From Thiococcus pfennigii (GTDB lineage: Bacteria; Pseudomonadota; Gammaproteobacteria; Chromatiales; Chromatiaceae): 64,000 bases of DNA. The notes beneath the pieces were generated by a model, which saw nothing but the letters and a program-made list of their open reading frames with translations, did not search any database and was not told the origin of the DNA. This document shows, one piece after another, positions 46,610 through 56,370 of the stretch; position 1 is the stretch's first letter; the number at the start of each line of letters is the position of its first letter. The stretch is from contig NZ_NRRW01000001.1 of assembly GCF_016583835.1 (NCBI RefSeq), positions 62,001-126,000 of the forward strand. Reading direction: 5' to 3'. The translations under genes and the position numbers were made by a program.

Positions 46610-47500
46610 ATGGCACGCGCCCCGCTGAGCATCGCCCTCGTACAGCAATCCGACCAGGGCAACCCGGCCGCGAACCTGGCCGCCTGCGAGACGGCCATCC
46701 GCGAGGGTGCCGCGCGCGGCGCCGGTCTGGTTCTGCTCCAAGAACTGCACAACGGCGCCTATTTCTGCCAGCGCGAGGATCCGGCCTGCTTCGACCTGGC
46801 CGAGCCGATCCCCGGCCCCAGCACGGCAAGGCTCGGGGCGCTGGCCGCCGAACTCGGGGTCGTCATCGTGGGCTCGCTGTTCGAGCGCCGGGCCCCGGGG
46901 CTCTACCACAACACCGCCGTGGTGCTCGACAGCGACGGTCGGCTGGCCGGCACCTATCGCAAGATGCACATCCCGGACGATCCGGGCTACTACGAAAAGT
47001 TCTACTTCACGCCCGGCGACCTCGGCTTCGAGCCGATCGACACCGCCGTCGGGCGCCTCGGCGTCCTCGTCTGCTGGGACCAGTGGTACCCCGAGGCGGC
47101 ACGCCTGATGGCCCTCGCCGGGGCCGAACTGCTCCTCTACCCGACCGCGATCGGCTGGGACCCGCAGGACACCCCCGACGAACAGGCCCGCCAACTGGAG
47201 GCCTGGATCGGCATCCAGCGCGGCCACGCGATCGCCAACGGGCTGCCGGTCGCCGTGTGCAACCGGGTCGGCCTCGAGCCCGACCCGAGCGGCGCGACGC
47301 CCGGCGCCCTGTTCTGGGGCCGCTCCTTCGTCTGCGGCCCCCAGGGCGAGCTGGTCGCACAGGCCCCCGGCGACAGAGAGCACTTGCTCGTCGCGCGGAT
47401 CGACCGCGACCGCACCGAGACCGTGCGCCGCCTCTGGCCCTTCCTGCGCGATCGGCGTATCGACGCCTACGCCGACCTGCTACGCCGCTACCGCGACTGA
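46610..47500 (+). CDS. aguB: N-carbamoylputrescine amidase
   Basis: A 296-residue nitrilase-superfamily amidase that converts N-carbamoylputrescine to putrescine, CO2 and ammonia, in the agmatine route of polyamine synthesis. The catalytic triad is visible: E45 in LLQELHNGAYFCQRED, K118 in YRKMHIPDDPGYYEKFYF, and C155 in GVLVCWDQWYPEAARLMA. The YYEKFYF and GWDPQDTPDEQARQLEAW segments are specific to AguB. The agmatine deiminase gene usually beside it is not in the window. Confidence 0.93.
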   Translation: MARAPLSIALVQQSDQGNPAANLAACETAIREGAARGAGLVLLQELHNGAYFCQREDPACFDLAEPIPGPSTARLGALAAELGVVIVGSLFERRAPGLYHNTAVVLDSDGRLAGTYRKMHIPDDPGYYEKFYFTPGDLGFEPIDTAVGRLGVLVCWDQWYPEAARLMALAGAELLLYPTAIGWDPQDTPDEQARQLEAWIGIQRGHAIANGLPVAVCNRVGLEPDPSGATPGALFWGRSFVCGPQGELVAQAPGDREHLLVARIDRDRTETVRRLWPFLRDRRIDAYADLLRRYRD

Positions 47501-47516
47501 GCCGGCCAGCCGCGGT

Positions 47517-48032
47517 TCAGACCGGCCTGCGCCACCCCAACCACAGGGCCCAGGCGGCGGCAACCAGACAGAGTGCGAAGACGATCAGGGTCCAGTTGGC
47601 CAGACTCAGGCCGAAGAAGACCGCCCCCGGATCCTCGCAGAAGCCCGACGGCATGAACAGGGCCGGCCAGTGACCGCCGAGCCATTCGACGAGACGTTCG
47701 AGCGGACCCAGCTCCTCGCCGGTACAAGAGAACAGGCTATCGACGGCCTGACGTTGCAGCCGGCTCTGGTAGGCGGCGATACCGATCCCCAAGGCGGCGA
47801 CGGCCGCCGCCATGACCCCGACGAGCCGCCCGAGGAGGTGCGTGGCGGCAAGGGCCGCGACGACGCTCAGCACGACCAGCAGCATGAAGAGCAGGCGCTG
47901 AAAGATGCAGAGGTGGCAGGCCTCGAGCAGGCGCCACTCGGTGAGGAAGAAGCTCACGGCGACGGCCGTGGCGCTGGCCGCGGCCAGCGCCATCCAGATC
48001 GCCCGGGGACGGATGGAGATCATGGCAGGCAT
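47517..48032 (-). CDS. dsbB: Disulfide bond formation protein DsbB
   Basis: A 171-residue inner-membrane protein with four transmembrane helices that re-oxidises DsbA and passes electrons to quinone. The two redox pairs match E. coli in position: C39-xx-C42 (ACHLCIFQR) and C103/C132 (FSCTGEELG, SGFCEDPGAVF). WRLLEACHLCIFQRLLFM is the hallmark segment. A second ATG three codons in (48023) is an alternative start. Confidence 0.93.
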   Translation of the reverse strand: MPAMISIRPRAIWMALAAASATAVAVSFFLTEWRLLEACHLCIFQRLLFMLLVVLSVVAALAATHLLGRLVGVMAAAVAALGIGIAAYQSRLQRQAVDSLFSCTGEELGPLERLVEWLGGHWPALFMPSGFCEDPGAVFFGLSLANWTLIVFALCLVAAAWALWLGWRRPV

Positions 48033-48142
48033 AGCGAATTCCGGTCCATCTGCCCGCGCGGCGTGGGTATCGGTACGCGGCGCTCGGCCCGCCGGTGCGA
48101 GCCGCGGCCTATCCGGGTCCGAGCCTAAGCCCGCCGACGCGA

Positions 48143-48979
48143 TCAGTTGATCCGCGCGATGATGCGACTCACGTAATTGCGTGTCTCGCGGTAGGGTGGG
48201 ACTCCGCCGTGACGTTCGACCGCTCCCTCGCCGGCGTTGTAACCGGCCAGCGCCAATTCGACGTCGCCGTCGAAGTGCTTTAGCAGCCAGCTCAGGTAGG
48301 CCATTCCGCCGCGGATGTTCTGCTCCGGATCCCAGGTATCTTCGACGCCGAAGCGGGCCGCGGTCGCCGGGATCAGCTGCATCAGTCCCTGGGCATTCTT
48401 CGGCGACCGGGCGCTCGGGTTGAAGTTCGACTCGGTCTCGATGACGGCCAGGACCAGGTCGGGGTCCAGGCCATAGTTAGGGGCGAGGCGGCGCACCAGG
48501 TCGGCGATCGCCCCGCGCGCCGGATGCGGGCGGCTGGCGATGCGCGTGACACGGCCGCCGGCGTCCAGCGGACAGACAGCCGCGCGCGTTGGCGCATCCC
48601 CGACGTCGAGCACCATCAACATGCTGCGCGAGCGTTCGTCGCCGGCTGCCGCGGCGGCGTGTAGCCAGGCGGCGGCGAGGTCCTTGTCCCGTTCGATGCC
48701 GCGTCCGAAGGCGAGCAGTTGGCCGAGGTAGAATTTGGCCTCGCGATCACCCTTGGCGGCGGCCTTGCAGTAGAGCATGGTGGCCTTCTTCGCATCCTGG
48801 GCGACGCCGACGCCGCGCTCGTAGCGCCGGCCCCAGGCGGTCAGGTCGTCGGCATGGCGGGATTGATAGATCTCATCGAAGGTCGGCAGGCGTTCGATGG
48901 CACCGACGGCGGCGGGCAGCAAGGCCGCGATCAGCACCCCAAGCACCATCGAGTAGGTCGCTCTCGTTCCCAATCGCAT
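48143..48979 (-). CDS. Lytic transglycosylase with Sel1-like repeats
   Basis: A 278-residue exported protein. The signal peptide (YSMVLGVLIAALLPAAVGA) is followed by two Sel1-like repeats (WGRRYERGVGVAQDAKKATM; LGQLLAFGRGIERDKDLAAA), which may mediate protein contacts, and a C-terminal SLT domain. The catalytic glutamate is in AVIETESNFNPSARSPKNAQ, then GLMQLIPATAARFG, NIRGGMAYLSWLLKHF and ALAGYNAGEGAV. It is the second SLT enzyme in the window, with a different N-terminal module from the first (DUF4124). Confidence 0.92.
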   Translation of the reverse strand: MRLGTRATYSMVLGVLIAALLPAAVGAIERLPTFDEIYQSRHADDLTAWGRRYERGVGVAQDAKKATMLYCKAAAKGDREAKFYLGQLLAFGRGIERDKDLAAAWLHAAAAAGDERSRSMLMVLDVGDAPTRAAVCPLDAGGRVTRIASRPHPARGAIADLVRRLAPNYGLDPDLVLAVIETESNFNPSARSPKNAQGLMQLIPATAARFGVEDTWDPEQNIRGGMAYLSWLLKHFDGDVELALAGYNAGEGAVERHGGVPPYRETRNYVSRIIARIN

Positions 48980-49149
48980 CGGTTCCCCGTCATTGTTCCT
49001 GAGGACGTTCGGCAGGATGCCGCCCTAGACCGGTTCGTCGTGTGGCGCCCCACTCGATGTCGGCGCCCCGAAGACGGCATAGCCCGAATTCTGGCCGAAA
49101 ACCTGCCGATTTGCCAAGTATTTCCGACACGGGCGGGACGCAGAGCCCC

Positions 49150-49155
49150 TATAAT
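49150..49155 (+). promoter_or_regulatory. Candidate -10 element of gnd
   Basis: A consensus TATAAT 41 bases before the gnd start. No clear -35 hexamer is present at the right spacing. Confidence 0.4.
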
Positions 49156-49195
49156 CGATGACTGAACCCCCCTTCAACCGCTGCGGAGAACAGCG

Positions 49196-50632
49196 ATGCC
49201 CGACGCTGACATCGGGGTCGTCGGCCTGGCCGTGATGGGCCAGAGCCTGGCGCTCAACATGAACGACCACGGTTTCCGGGTCGCGGTCTTCAACCGTACC
49301 ACGGCAAAGGTCGATGCCTTCCTGGCCGGCCCGGCCGCCGGCACGCGCATCGTCGGCCACCACGCGCTGCCGCACCTCGTCGCGACCCTCGCACGCCCAC
49401 GGCGCATCCTGATGATGGTGCGCGCCGGGTCGGCGGTCGACGACCTGATCGGCGAGATCACCCCGCTCCTCGACGCCGGCGACTGCCTCATCGACGGCGG
49501 CAACTCCCACTTCCGCGACACCGAGCGGCGCACCCGCGCGCTCGCCGCCCGGGGCATCCATTACGTCGGCGCCGGCATCTCCGGCGGCGAGGACGGCGCC
49601 CGTCACGGCCCGTCGATCATGCCCGGCGGCGATCCGCTGGCCTGGCCGCTGATTCGAGAGCTGTTCCAGGGCATCGCCGCCCGGGTCGATGGCGTACCCT
49701 GCTGCGACTGGATCGGCGAGGGCGGCGCCGGCCACTATGTGAAGATGGTCCACAACGGCATCGAATACGGCGACATGCAGCTCATCGCCGAGGCCTACCT
49801 GCTGCTGCGCGCCGGGCTCGGCCTGACCGTCGACGAGGTCCAGGCCGTCTTCGCCGACTGGGACAAGGGGGTGTTGAGCTCCTATCTGATCGAAATCACC
49901 GCCCAGATCCTCGCGGTGCGCGACGACGACGGCGCCCCGCTGATCGACAAGGTCCTCGATCGGGCCGACCAGAAGGGGACCGGATCCTGGACCGCGATCG
50001 AGGCGCTAGAGCTGGGTGTGCCGGCACCCCTGATCGGCGAGGCGGTGTTCGCCCGCAGCCTCTCGGCCATGAAGGACGAGCGGATACGGGCCAGCACCTG
50101 TCTGCCCGCCGGGCCGCTCACCTTCGGCATCGAGCCGCAGAGGTTCATCGAGCGGATCCATGACGCCCTCTATGCGGCCAAGATCTGCTCGTACGCTCAA
50201 GGCTTCCTGCTCCTGCGCGAGGCGGCCAACAATTACGGCTGGCAGCTCGACCTCGGGGGCATCGCGCTCATGTGGCGCGGTGGCTGCATCATCCGCAGCC
50301 GGTTCCTCGACGACATCAAGGCCGCCTACGACGAGACCCCGGAGCCCGAATCACTGCTCCAACAGGAGTTCTTCCGCGACGAACTGGCCCGCACCCTGCC
50401 GAGATGGCGCAAGACGGTGGCGATGGCGGTCGGCCTCGGCCTCCCCGTTCCGGCACTGACCTCGGCACTGGCCTTCTACGACGGTTACCGCCGCGCCGAC
50501 CTGTCTGCCAACCTGATCCAGGCGCAGCGCGACCACTTCGGCGCCCATACCTACGAGCGCACCGATCGCCCGCGCGGCGAAGCCTTCCACACCGACTGGG
50601 GCCGAGGCCGCCAGGGCGGCGACCTCGGGTAA
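49196..50632 (+). CDS. gnd: 6-phosphogluconate dehydrogenase, decarboxylating
   Basis: A 478-residue enzyme of the oxidative pentose phosphate pathway, making ribulose 5-phosphate, CO2 and NADPH. The Rossmann site is DIGVVGLAVMGQSLALNMND with VFNRTTAK, whose basic residues suit NADP. LIDGGNSHFRDTERR, GAGISGGEDGARHGPSIMPG and the catalytic lysine region AGHYVKMVHNGIEYGDMQLI follow. The C-terminal helical domain is complete (NLIQAQRDHFGAHTYERTDR), making this the long dimeric type. Confidence 0.96.
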   Translation: MPDADIGVVGLAVMGQSLALNMNDHGFRVAVFNRTTAKVDAFLAGPAAGTRIVGHHALPHLVATLARPRRILMMVRAGSAVDDLIGEITPLLDAGDCLIDGGNSHFRDTERRTRALAARGIHYVGAGISGGEDGARHGPSIMPGGDPLAWPLIRELFQGIAARVDGVPCCDWIGEGGAGHYVKMVHNGIEYGDMQLIAEAYLLLRAGLGLTVDEVQAVFADWDKGVLSSYLIEITAQILAVRDDDGAPLIDKVLDRADQKGTGSWTAIEALELGVPAPLIGEAVFARSLSAMKDERIRASTCLPAGPLTFGIEPQRFIERIHDALYAAKICSYAQGFLLLREAANNYGWQLDLGGIALMWRGGCIIRSRFLDDIKAAYDETPEPESLLQQEFFRDELARTLPRWRKTVAMAVGLGLPVPALTSALAFYDGYRRADLSANLIQAQRDHFGAHTYERTDRPRGEAFHTDWGRGRQGGDLG

Positions 50633-50671
50633 AATGGCGGCCTTCGCCGCCGCCCCCGGAAGACCGCCCCA

Positions 50672-51802
50672 ATGACCGACCACCCCGGCCAGATCGCCGT
50701 CTTCGTCTCCTTCTCCGGCCATGGCGGGGTCGAGCGGATGATCGTCAACCTGGTCCGTGGCCTCGTCGACCTCGGCCGCGCGGTCGACCTGCTGCCGATC
50801 CGCCGGCAGAGCCCCCACCTCGAGCGCCTGCCAACGTCCGTGCGCTGCCTGCCGATGGGCAGCGGCCATGCGCTCCTCGCCGTCCCGGCCCTGGCCGCCT
50901 ACCTGCGCCGCGAGCGGCCGGCGGCCTTGCTCGCCGCTAAGGACCGGGCCGGACGCGCCGCTGTCCTTGCCCGGGCGATCGCCGGCACCGAGACGCCGAT
51001 CGTCCTGCGCCTCGGCACCCACCTGTCCACGGCGATGGCCGGCAAGTCCGCCCTCCAGCGCGCGCTGCGCTATGCGCCGATCCGGCGGCTCTATCCGCAC
51101 CTCGAGCGGATCGTCGCCGTCTCCGAGGGGGTCGCCGCCGACACGGCCGCCATCGCCGGCCTGCCGCGCGCGCGGATCACCGTCATCCGAAACCCGGTCA
51201 TCACGCCGGACCTCCCGGCCCAGGCGGCGGCCCCCTGCCCCCATCCCTGGCTGGAGCCGGGCGGGCCGCCGGTCGTCGTCGGGGCCGGGCGGTTGGCCCG
51301 CCAGAAGGACTTTCCGACCCTGTTGCGCGCCTTCGCACGGGTGCGTGCCCAACGGCCCTGCCGACTGATCATCCTCGGCGAGGGGCAGGACCGCCCGGCC
51401 CTCGAGGCCCTGGCCGGCGCACTGGGCATCGCCGCCGACCTGGACCTGCCCGGCTTTCAGGCCAATCCCTATCCCTTCATGGCGCGCGCCCGGCTGTTCG
51501 TCCTGTCCTCGGCCTGGGAGGGCTCGCCGAACGTCCTCACCGAGGCCATGGCGCTCGGCACGCCGGTGGTGTCGACCGACTGCCCGAGCGGGCCGGCCGA
51601 ACTGCTCGATCAGGGCCGCTTCGGCGCGTTGGTACCGGTCGGCGACGCCGCGGCGCTGGCCGAGGCGATGGCGGCGACGCTAGCGGCGCCGCTGCCCGCG
51701 GCGACCTTGCGGACTGCCGTCGCCGAATACGACCAGGCGATCGCCGCCCGCCGCTATCTGGCGGCCCTGGGACTCGCCGACGACCCGGCCCATCCGACGT
51801 GA
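50672..51802 (+). CDS. Glycosyltransferase family 4
   Basis: A 376-residue GT-B glycosyltransferase with the opening FVSFSGHGGVERMIVNLVRG, the linker VVVGAGRLARQKDFPTLLRA and the EX7E region AWEGSPNVLTEAMALGTPVV followed by STDCPSGPAELL. This set is typical of GT4 enzymes acting in exopolysaccharide, capsule or O-antigen assembly. The donor and acceptor are unknown. It starts 39 bases after gnd, and a TAAAAT overlapping the gnd stop may be its own -10. Confidence 0.87.
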   Translation: MTDHPGQIAVFVSFSGHGGVERMIVNLVRGLVDLGRAVDLLPIRRQSPHLERLPTSVRCLPMGSGHALLAVPALAAYLRRERPAALLAAKDRAGRAAVLARAIAGTETPIVLRLGTHLSTAMAGKSALQRALRYAPIRRLYPHLERIVAVSEGVAADTAAIAGLPRARITVIRNPVITPDLPAQAAAPCPHPWLEPGGPPVVVGAGRLARQKDFPTLLRAFARVRAQRPCRLIILGEGQDRPALEALAGALGIAADLDLPGFQANPYPFMARARLFVLSSAWEGSPNVLTEAMALGTPVVSTDCPSGPAELLDQGRFGALVPVGDAAALAEAMAATLAAPLPAATLRTAVAEYDQAIAARRYLAALGLADDPAHPT

Positions 51803-51844
51803 CCGCCGTCGGGCGACTTCGACGACAGCCGCGGCCGGATTCGG

Positions 51845-51850
51845 TATAGT
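51845..51850 (+). promoter_or_regulatory. Candidate -10 element of the hybrid kinase gene
   Basis: TATAGT, only 12 bases before the TTG at 51863. If real, that start would be nearly leaderless, or the second TTG at 51893 is used. No -35 is clear. Confidence 0.35.
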
Positions 51851-51862
51851 CGCATCACAGAC

Positions 51863-54800
51863 TTGAACACCGAACGTATCCCGCGAGCCACCTTGACGCG
51901 TCGCCCGTTTCGCTTGCAGACCAAGCTCACGCTGATCTTCTTCGGCGTGACCTCCGTCGTCGCCGGACTCCTCTCCCTCGTGCTCTTCGAGATCGCCCGC
52001 GATCAGGCGATCGCCGATCTGCGCCAGCGGCTACAGGACGTCGCCGGGGTCGCCGCGGCCACGCTGGACGGCGACCTGCACGCGCGCATCACACCGGAGG
52101 CCGGCATGGACTCCGCCGCCTATCGGCAGATGCAGCGCGAGCTCCAGCGCATCCGCGACAACGCCTCGGATCTCTACTTCGTGTATACGATGCGACAGGC
52201 CCCGGATGGGTCCATCCGGTTCGTCGTCGACGCCGAGGAGGACCCAGCCGAGACAGCCCCGCTCGGCGGCCGCTACGACGAGGCCAGTCCGCTCCTGCGC
52301 AGCCAGTTCGACAGGATGGCCGGCCCCATCGTCGAGGAGGAGATCTACACCGATCGCTGGGGCCACTGGCTCTCCGGCTACGCGCCGCTGCGGGCCACCG
52401 ACGGGACCCTGGTCGGCGTCCTCGGCATCGATATCTCGGCCGCCACCGTGCAGGCCTACGAACACAGGGTCCTGCTGATTGCCGGTGCCGTGCTCGTCGC
52501 GACCCTGGCCCTGATCCTCCCGCTCGGCTGGCTCATCGGACGCACGATCGCGCGACCCATCGCGCAGCTCAACGAGGGGGCCTTGCGGATTGCCGAAGGG
52601 GATCTGGACGTGCGGTTGGCCCTGGCCCGCCGCGACGAGATCGGTACCCTCGGCGAGTCGTTCGACCGCATGGCCGCCAACCTGGCGGCGAGCCGCCGCG
52701 AGATCGAGGCGGTCGCCGCCAAGTACCAGGCGATCTTCGACAACGCCAGCGAGGGGATCTTCCAGACGACACCCGCCGGCGAGGTGGTGAGCGCCAACCA
52801 GGCCCTGCTCGGGCTGCTCGGCTTTCATGAACTCGCGCAAATGCAGGCCGAGATCGAGGACCTCGGCGCGCAGGTCTACGTCGACCCGCGGGACCGCGAG
52901 ACGATGCTCGCCGAACTGCGCGCCCGCGGGCGCGTCGACGGTTTCGAGACCCAGCTGCGGCGCCGCGACGGCACCAGCTTCTGGGCCGAGCTCGCGCTGC
53001 ACCGCACCACCGACCGTGACGGCCGACCGATCCTCGAGGGAATGCTGCTCGACGCGACGGATCGTCACCGCCGCCAACAGGCCGAGCGCGAGAGCGCCAC
53101 GGCGCGTGCCGCCAATGAGGCGAAGAGCAGCTTCCTCGCCAACATGAGTCACGAGATCCGCACCCCGATGAACGCGATCATGGGGCTGACGGACCTCTTG
53201 CTGCGCACCGATCTCGACGAACGCCAGCGCGACTACCTGACCAAGATCAAGACCTCATCGGCGTCGCTGCTCGCGGTCATCAACGACATCCTCGACCTCT
53301 CGAAGATCGAATCCGGCCGCCTCGAACTCGAAGACACCCCGTTTTCGCTCGAGGAGGTCATGGCGAACCTGACCGAGATGCTCGCCTACCGCGCCCACGA
53401 ACGCGACATCGAGCTCATCGTCTCGATCGACCCGCAGGTGCCGCGGGCCCTGGTCGGCGATCCGGTGCGGCTCGGCCAGATTCTGCTCAACCTGACCAGC
53501 AACGCCATCAAGTTCACCGCGCACGGCGAGGTCGTCGTGAGCGTTGCGCTCGAGGAGGCGCCGACGGCCTGCGGCGACGACCGGATCATGGTCCGCTTCC
53601 AGGTCCAAGACACGGGCACCGGCATCCCCGAGGATCGTCTGGACGCCATCTTCGAGCCCTTCACCCAGGCCGACGACTCGATCACCCGCCACCACGGCGG
53701 CACCGGGCTTGGGCTGCCCATCTCGCGTCAGCTCGCCGAGCAGATGGGCGGCGAACTGCGGGTCGAGAGCCGACCCGGCGCCGGCAGCACCTTTACGGCC
53801 CGCGTCCTGCTGCGCCGCCAGACCGAGCGTGGCGCCGTCCAGCCGGTCACGCCACGCGACCTGCGTGGCCTCGCGGTACTGATCGTCGACGACAATGCCA
53901 CCGCCCGCGAGATCCTCGTCAGCCAGATCGAGTCCTTCCAGATGGAGGCCACGGCGGCGGCCTCCGGCGAGGAGGCGCTGGCCATCCTCGCCGACCCGAC
54001 GCGGACCTTCGATCTGGTGCTGCTCGACTGGAAGATGCCCGGTCTCAATGGGCTGGAGACGGCGCGGCGCATCCGCACCGATCTCGATCTTGCCCGCGTG
54101 CCGCTGGTCTGCATGGTCTCGGCCTACGCCCGCGAAGACCTGATGCAACGCGCCGAGCGGACCCTGCTCGACGCCTTCCTGCACAAGCCGATCAACCAAT
54201 CCTTCCTCTTCGACACCATCCTCGGCCTGTTCGGCCACCAGATGACCGGGGCCGCCGCACAGGCCGCATCCGCGCCGGAGGCTCGACCCGAGCTCACCGG
54301 CCGGCGCATCTTGCTCGTCGAGGACATCGATCTCAACCGGCTCGTGGCGACCGAGTGGCTGGCCTCGCTCGGCCTCTCGGTCGACATCGCCGAAAACGGT
54401 GCCGAGGCCCTGGCACGGGTCGATCCGACCCGCCACGACGCCGTGCTGATGGACATCCAGATGCCCGTCATGGACGGCCTGGAGGCGACGCGACAGATGC
54501 GGGCCACGCCGGGTTTGGAGACCCTGCCGATCATCGCGATGACCGCCCACGCGCTGAAGGGCGATCTGGAGCGCTGTCTGGCCGCCGGCATGAACGATTA
54601 TGTCCCCAAGCCGATCGATCCGGCACGCCTCTTCGCGGCGCTCGGCCGCTGGATCGCGCCCGCGGACCAGGCGCCGACCGACACTGCGACCACCGGCTCC
54701 GCCGCGCCGGGGCCTGGGCCCGGCGCCACGGCCGGCGTGCCGGACGCCGAGCGGCTCGCGGGGCTCAGGCTCCCCGGCATCGACGTCAACGACGGCCTCG

Positions 54801-55372
54801 CCCGGGCCAACCGCAATACGGCCCTGTACCTCAAGATGCTGCGCGGCTTCCAGCGCACCTGGGCCGACGTCGTCGAGCGAGTCGAGGCGCACCTGGCCCA
54901 GGGGCAGATCGAGGAGGCCCGCCGGGCGGTACACTCGATCAAGGGCATCGCCGGCAATCTCGGGGCCACCCGCCTCTATGAGCGGGCCGCCGCGGCCGAG
55001 CACCTCATCGGCGACGGTGCCTGGCGCCCCGACGCAAGCGCCTGGCGCGACTTCGCCACCGCGCTCGCCGAGGTCCAGCGGGGCCTCGCCGACCTGCCTG
55101 CCGACGAGGCGCCGGAGGCGCCAACGACCCCGGCTGGCACCGCAGCCCCAACCAAGGCGGAACTGCGCGAGTCCCTCGCCAGGCTGATCGAACAGCTCGA
55201 CGACGATCTCGACGCGGCGCGCACCGCGCTGCAGGCCCTGCGTCCGCCCCTCGCCGCCCACCTCGGCAGCGCGCCGCTGCGGGCGCTCATCGCGCAGATC
55301 GACGACTTCGACATCGATGCCGCCATCGCGACCCTGAAGGCCATGCTGGAGGAGCTGGCACGCCATGACTGA
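51863..55372 (+). CDS. Membrane hybrid histidine kinase (HAMP-PAS-HisKA-HATPase-REC-REC-HPt)
   Basis: A sensor of 1169 residues. TM1 (about 22-46), a periplasmic Cache-like region (47-203), TM2 (204-226), HAMP (227-280), PAS (283-400), HisKA with H430 (FLANMSHEIRTPMNAIMG), HATPase (NLTSNAIKF, DTGTGIPE, GGTGLGLPI), REC1 with D722 (LVLLDWKMPGLNG), REC2 with D864 (AVLMDIQMPVMDG), and HPt with H1024 (RAVHSIKGIAGNLGA). All phosphorelay residues are present. The start is uncertain: TTG at 51863 or a second TTG at 51893, with no strong ribosome site. It overlaps the REC-GGDEF gene by eight bases, its probable output. Confidence 0.93.
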   Translation: MNTERIPRATLTRRPFRLQTKLTLIFFGVTSVVAGLLSLVLFEIARDQAIADLRQRLQDVAGVAAATLDGDLHARITPEAGMDSAAYRQMQRELQRIRDNASDLYFVYTMRQAPDGSIRFVVDAEEDPAETAPLGGRYDEASPLLRSQFDRMAGPIVEEEIYTDRWGHWLSGYAPLRATDGTLVGVLGIDISAATVQAYEHRVLLIAGAVLVATLALILPLGWLIGRTIARPIAQLNEGALRIAEGDLDVRLALARRDEIGTLGESFDRMAANLAASRREIEAVAAKYQAIFDNASEGIFQTTPAGEVVSANQALLGLLGFHELAQMQAEIEDLGAQVYVDPRDRETMLAELRARGRVDGFETQLRRRDGTSFWAELALHRTTDRDGRPILEGMLLDATDRHRRQQAERESATARAANEAKSSFLANMSHEIRTPMNAIMGLTDLLLRTDLDERQRDYLTKIKTSSASLLAVINDILDLSKIESGRLELEDTPFSLEEVMANLTEMLAYRAHERDIELIVSIDPQVPRALVGDPVRLGQILLNLTSNAIKFTAHGEVVVSVALEEAPTACGDDRIMVRFQVQDTGTGIPEDRLDAIFEPFTQADDSITRHHGGTGLGLPISRQLAEQMGGELRVESRPGAGSTFTARVLLRRQTERGAVQPVTPRDLRGLAVLIVDDNATAREILVSQIESFQMEATAAASGEEALAILADPTRTFDLVLLDWKMPGLNGLETARRIRTDLDLARVPLVCMVSAYAREDLMQRAERTLLDAFLHKPINQSFLFDTILGLFGHQMTGAAAQAASAPEARPELTGRRILLVEDIDLNRLVATEWLASLGLSVDIAENGAEALARVDPTRHDAVLMDIQMPVMDGLEATRQMRATPGLETLPIIAMTAHALKGDLERCLAAGMNDYVPKPIDPARLFAALGRWIAPADQAPTDTATTGSAAPGPGPGATAGVPDAERLAGLRLPGIDVNDGLARANRNTALYLKMLRGFQRTWADVVERVEAHLAQGQIEEARRAVHSIKGIAGNLGATRLYERAAAAEHLIGDGAWRPDASAWRDFATALAEVQRGLADLPADEAPEAPTTPAGTAAPTKAELRESLARLIEQLDDDLDAARTALQALRPPLAAHLGSAPLRALIAQIDDFDIDAAIATLKAMLEELARHD

Positions 55373-56285
55373 CCGGGACCAAAGACCCAAGATCCTGATC
55401 GTCGACGACAACAAGGAGAACATCGACCTGCTGATGGAGATGTTCCGCGACGAATACAGGGTCAGTGCGGCAACCCGGCCCGAACGCGCCCTGAAGCTCG
55501 CCCGCGCCGAGAGCCCGCCGGACATCATCCTGCTCGACATCCTGATGCCGGAGATGGACGGCTACCAGGTCTGCGCGGCGCTCAAGGGCGACGAGGCGAC
55601 CCGGAACACCCCGGTGGTCTTCGTCACGGCCGTCTCCGAGGTCATGGATGCCGCACGTGGCTTCGCCGCCGGCGCCGTCGACTACATCACCAAACCGTTC
55701 CACCCGCCGGTCGTGAAGGCGCGGGTCAAGCTCCATCTGGAGCTCAAACGCAAGTACGAACTGCTGGAATCCTACGCCTTCCTCGACGCCCTGACCGAGA
55801 TCGCCAATCGGCGCCGCTTCGACCAGGTCCTCGACGACGAACTCAACCGCGCCGGCCGTTCGCAACGCCCGCTGTCACTGATCTATTTGGATGTCGATCA
55901 CTTCAAGCTCTTCAATGACACCTATGGCCACGGTGCCGGCGACGACTGCCTGCGCCGCCTGGCCAAGGCCCTGTCGGAGGCGCTGAATCGCTCGGGCGAC
56001 TTCATCGCCCGCTACGGCGGCGAGGAATTCATGATCCTCCTGCCCTACACGGACGCGGCGCAGGCGCGGCACATCGCCGAACAACTCAACCGGGTCGTCG
56101 ATGCCTTGGCCATCGAACACCCGACGGCCCCGAGCGCCCCCCACGTGACCGTCAGCATGGGCATCGCGACCGTGGCACCCGAGCGTGCCACGGCCACGAG
56201 CCGCGCGATCGTCGAGGCCGCCGACCGCTCCCTCTACGCCGCCAAACGCAGCGGCCGCCACCGCATCGAGACGACCGAGGTCTGA
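55365..56285 (+). CDS. REC-GGDEF response regulator (diguanylate cyclase)
   Basis: A 306-residue cytoplasmic protein. The receiver domain has the acidic pair in KILIVDDNKENID, phospho-acceptor D58 in IILLDILMPEMDG and the conserved lysine in YITKPF. The GGDEF domain has the active GGEEF motif (residues 218-222) and an RxxD inhibitory site (RSGD, 209-212) exactly five residues before it, so the enzyme should make c-di-GMP and be product-inhibited. Its start lies inside the end of the hybrid kinase gene, so the two are probably translationally coupled partners. Confidence 0.95.
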   Translation: MTDRDQRPKILIVDDNKENIDLLMEMFRDEYRVSAATRPERALKLARAESPPDIILLDILMPEMDGYQVCAALKGDEATRNTPVVFVTAVSEVMDAARGFAAGAVDYITKPFHPPVVKARVKLHLELKRKYELLESYAFLDALTEIANRRRFDQVLDDELNRAGRSQRPLSLIYLDVDHFKLFNDTYGHGAGDDCLRRLAKALSEALNRSGDFIARYGGEEFMILLPYTDAAQARHIAEQLNRVVDALAIEHPTAPSAPHVTVSMGIATVAPERATATSRAIVEAADRSLYAAKRSGRHRIETTEV

Positions 56286-56370
56286 CCGGACGACGCCCGA
56301 TCTCCCATGGCCACGGGCCGGCAATCGGCAATCGGCATCCCGGCCGCGATGGACGAGGCTCCCGCCACCA

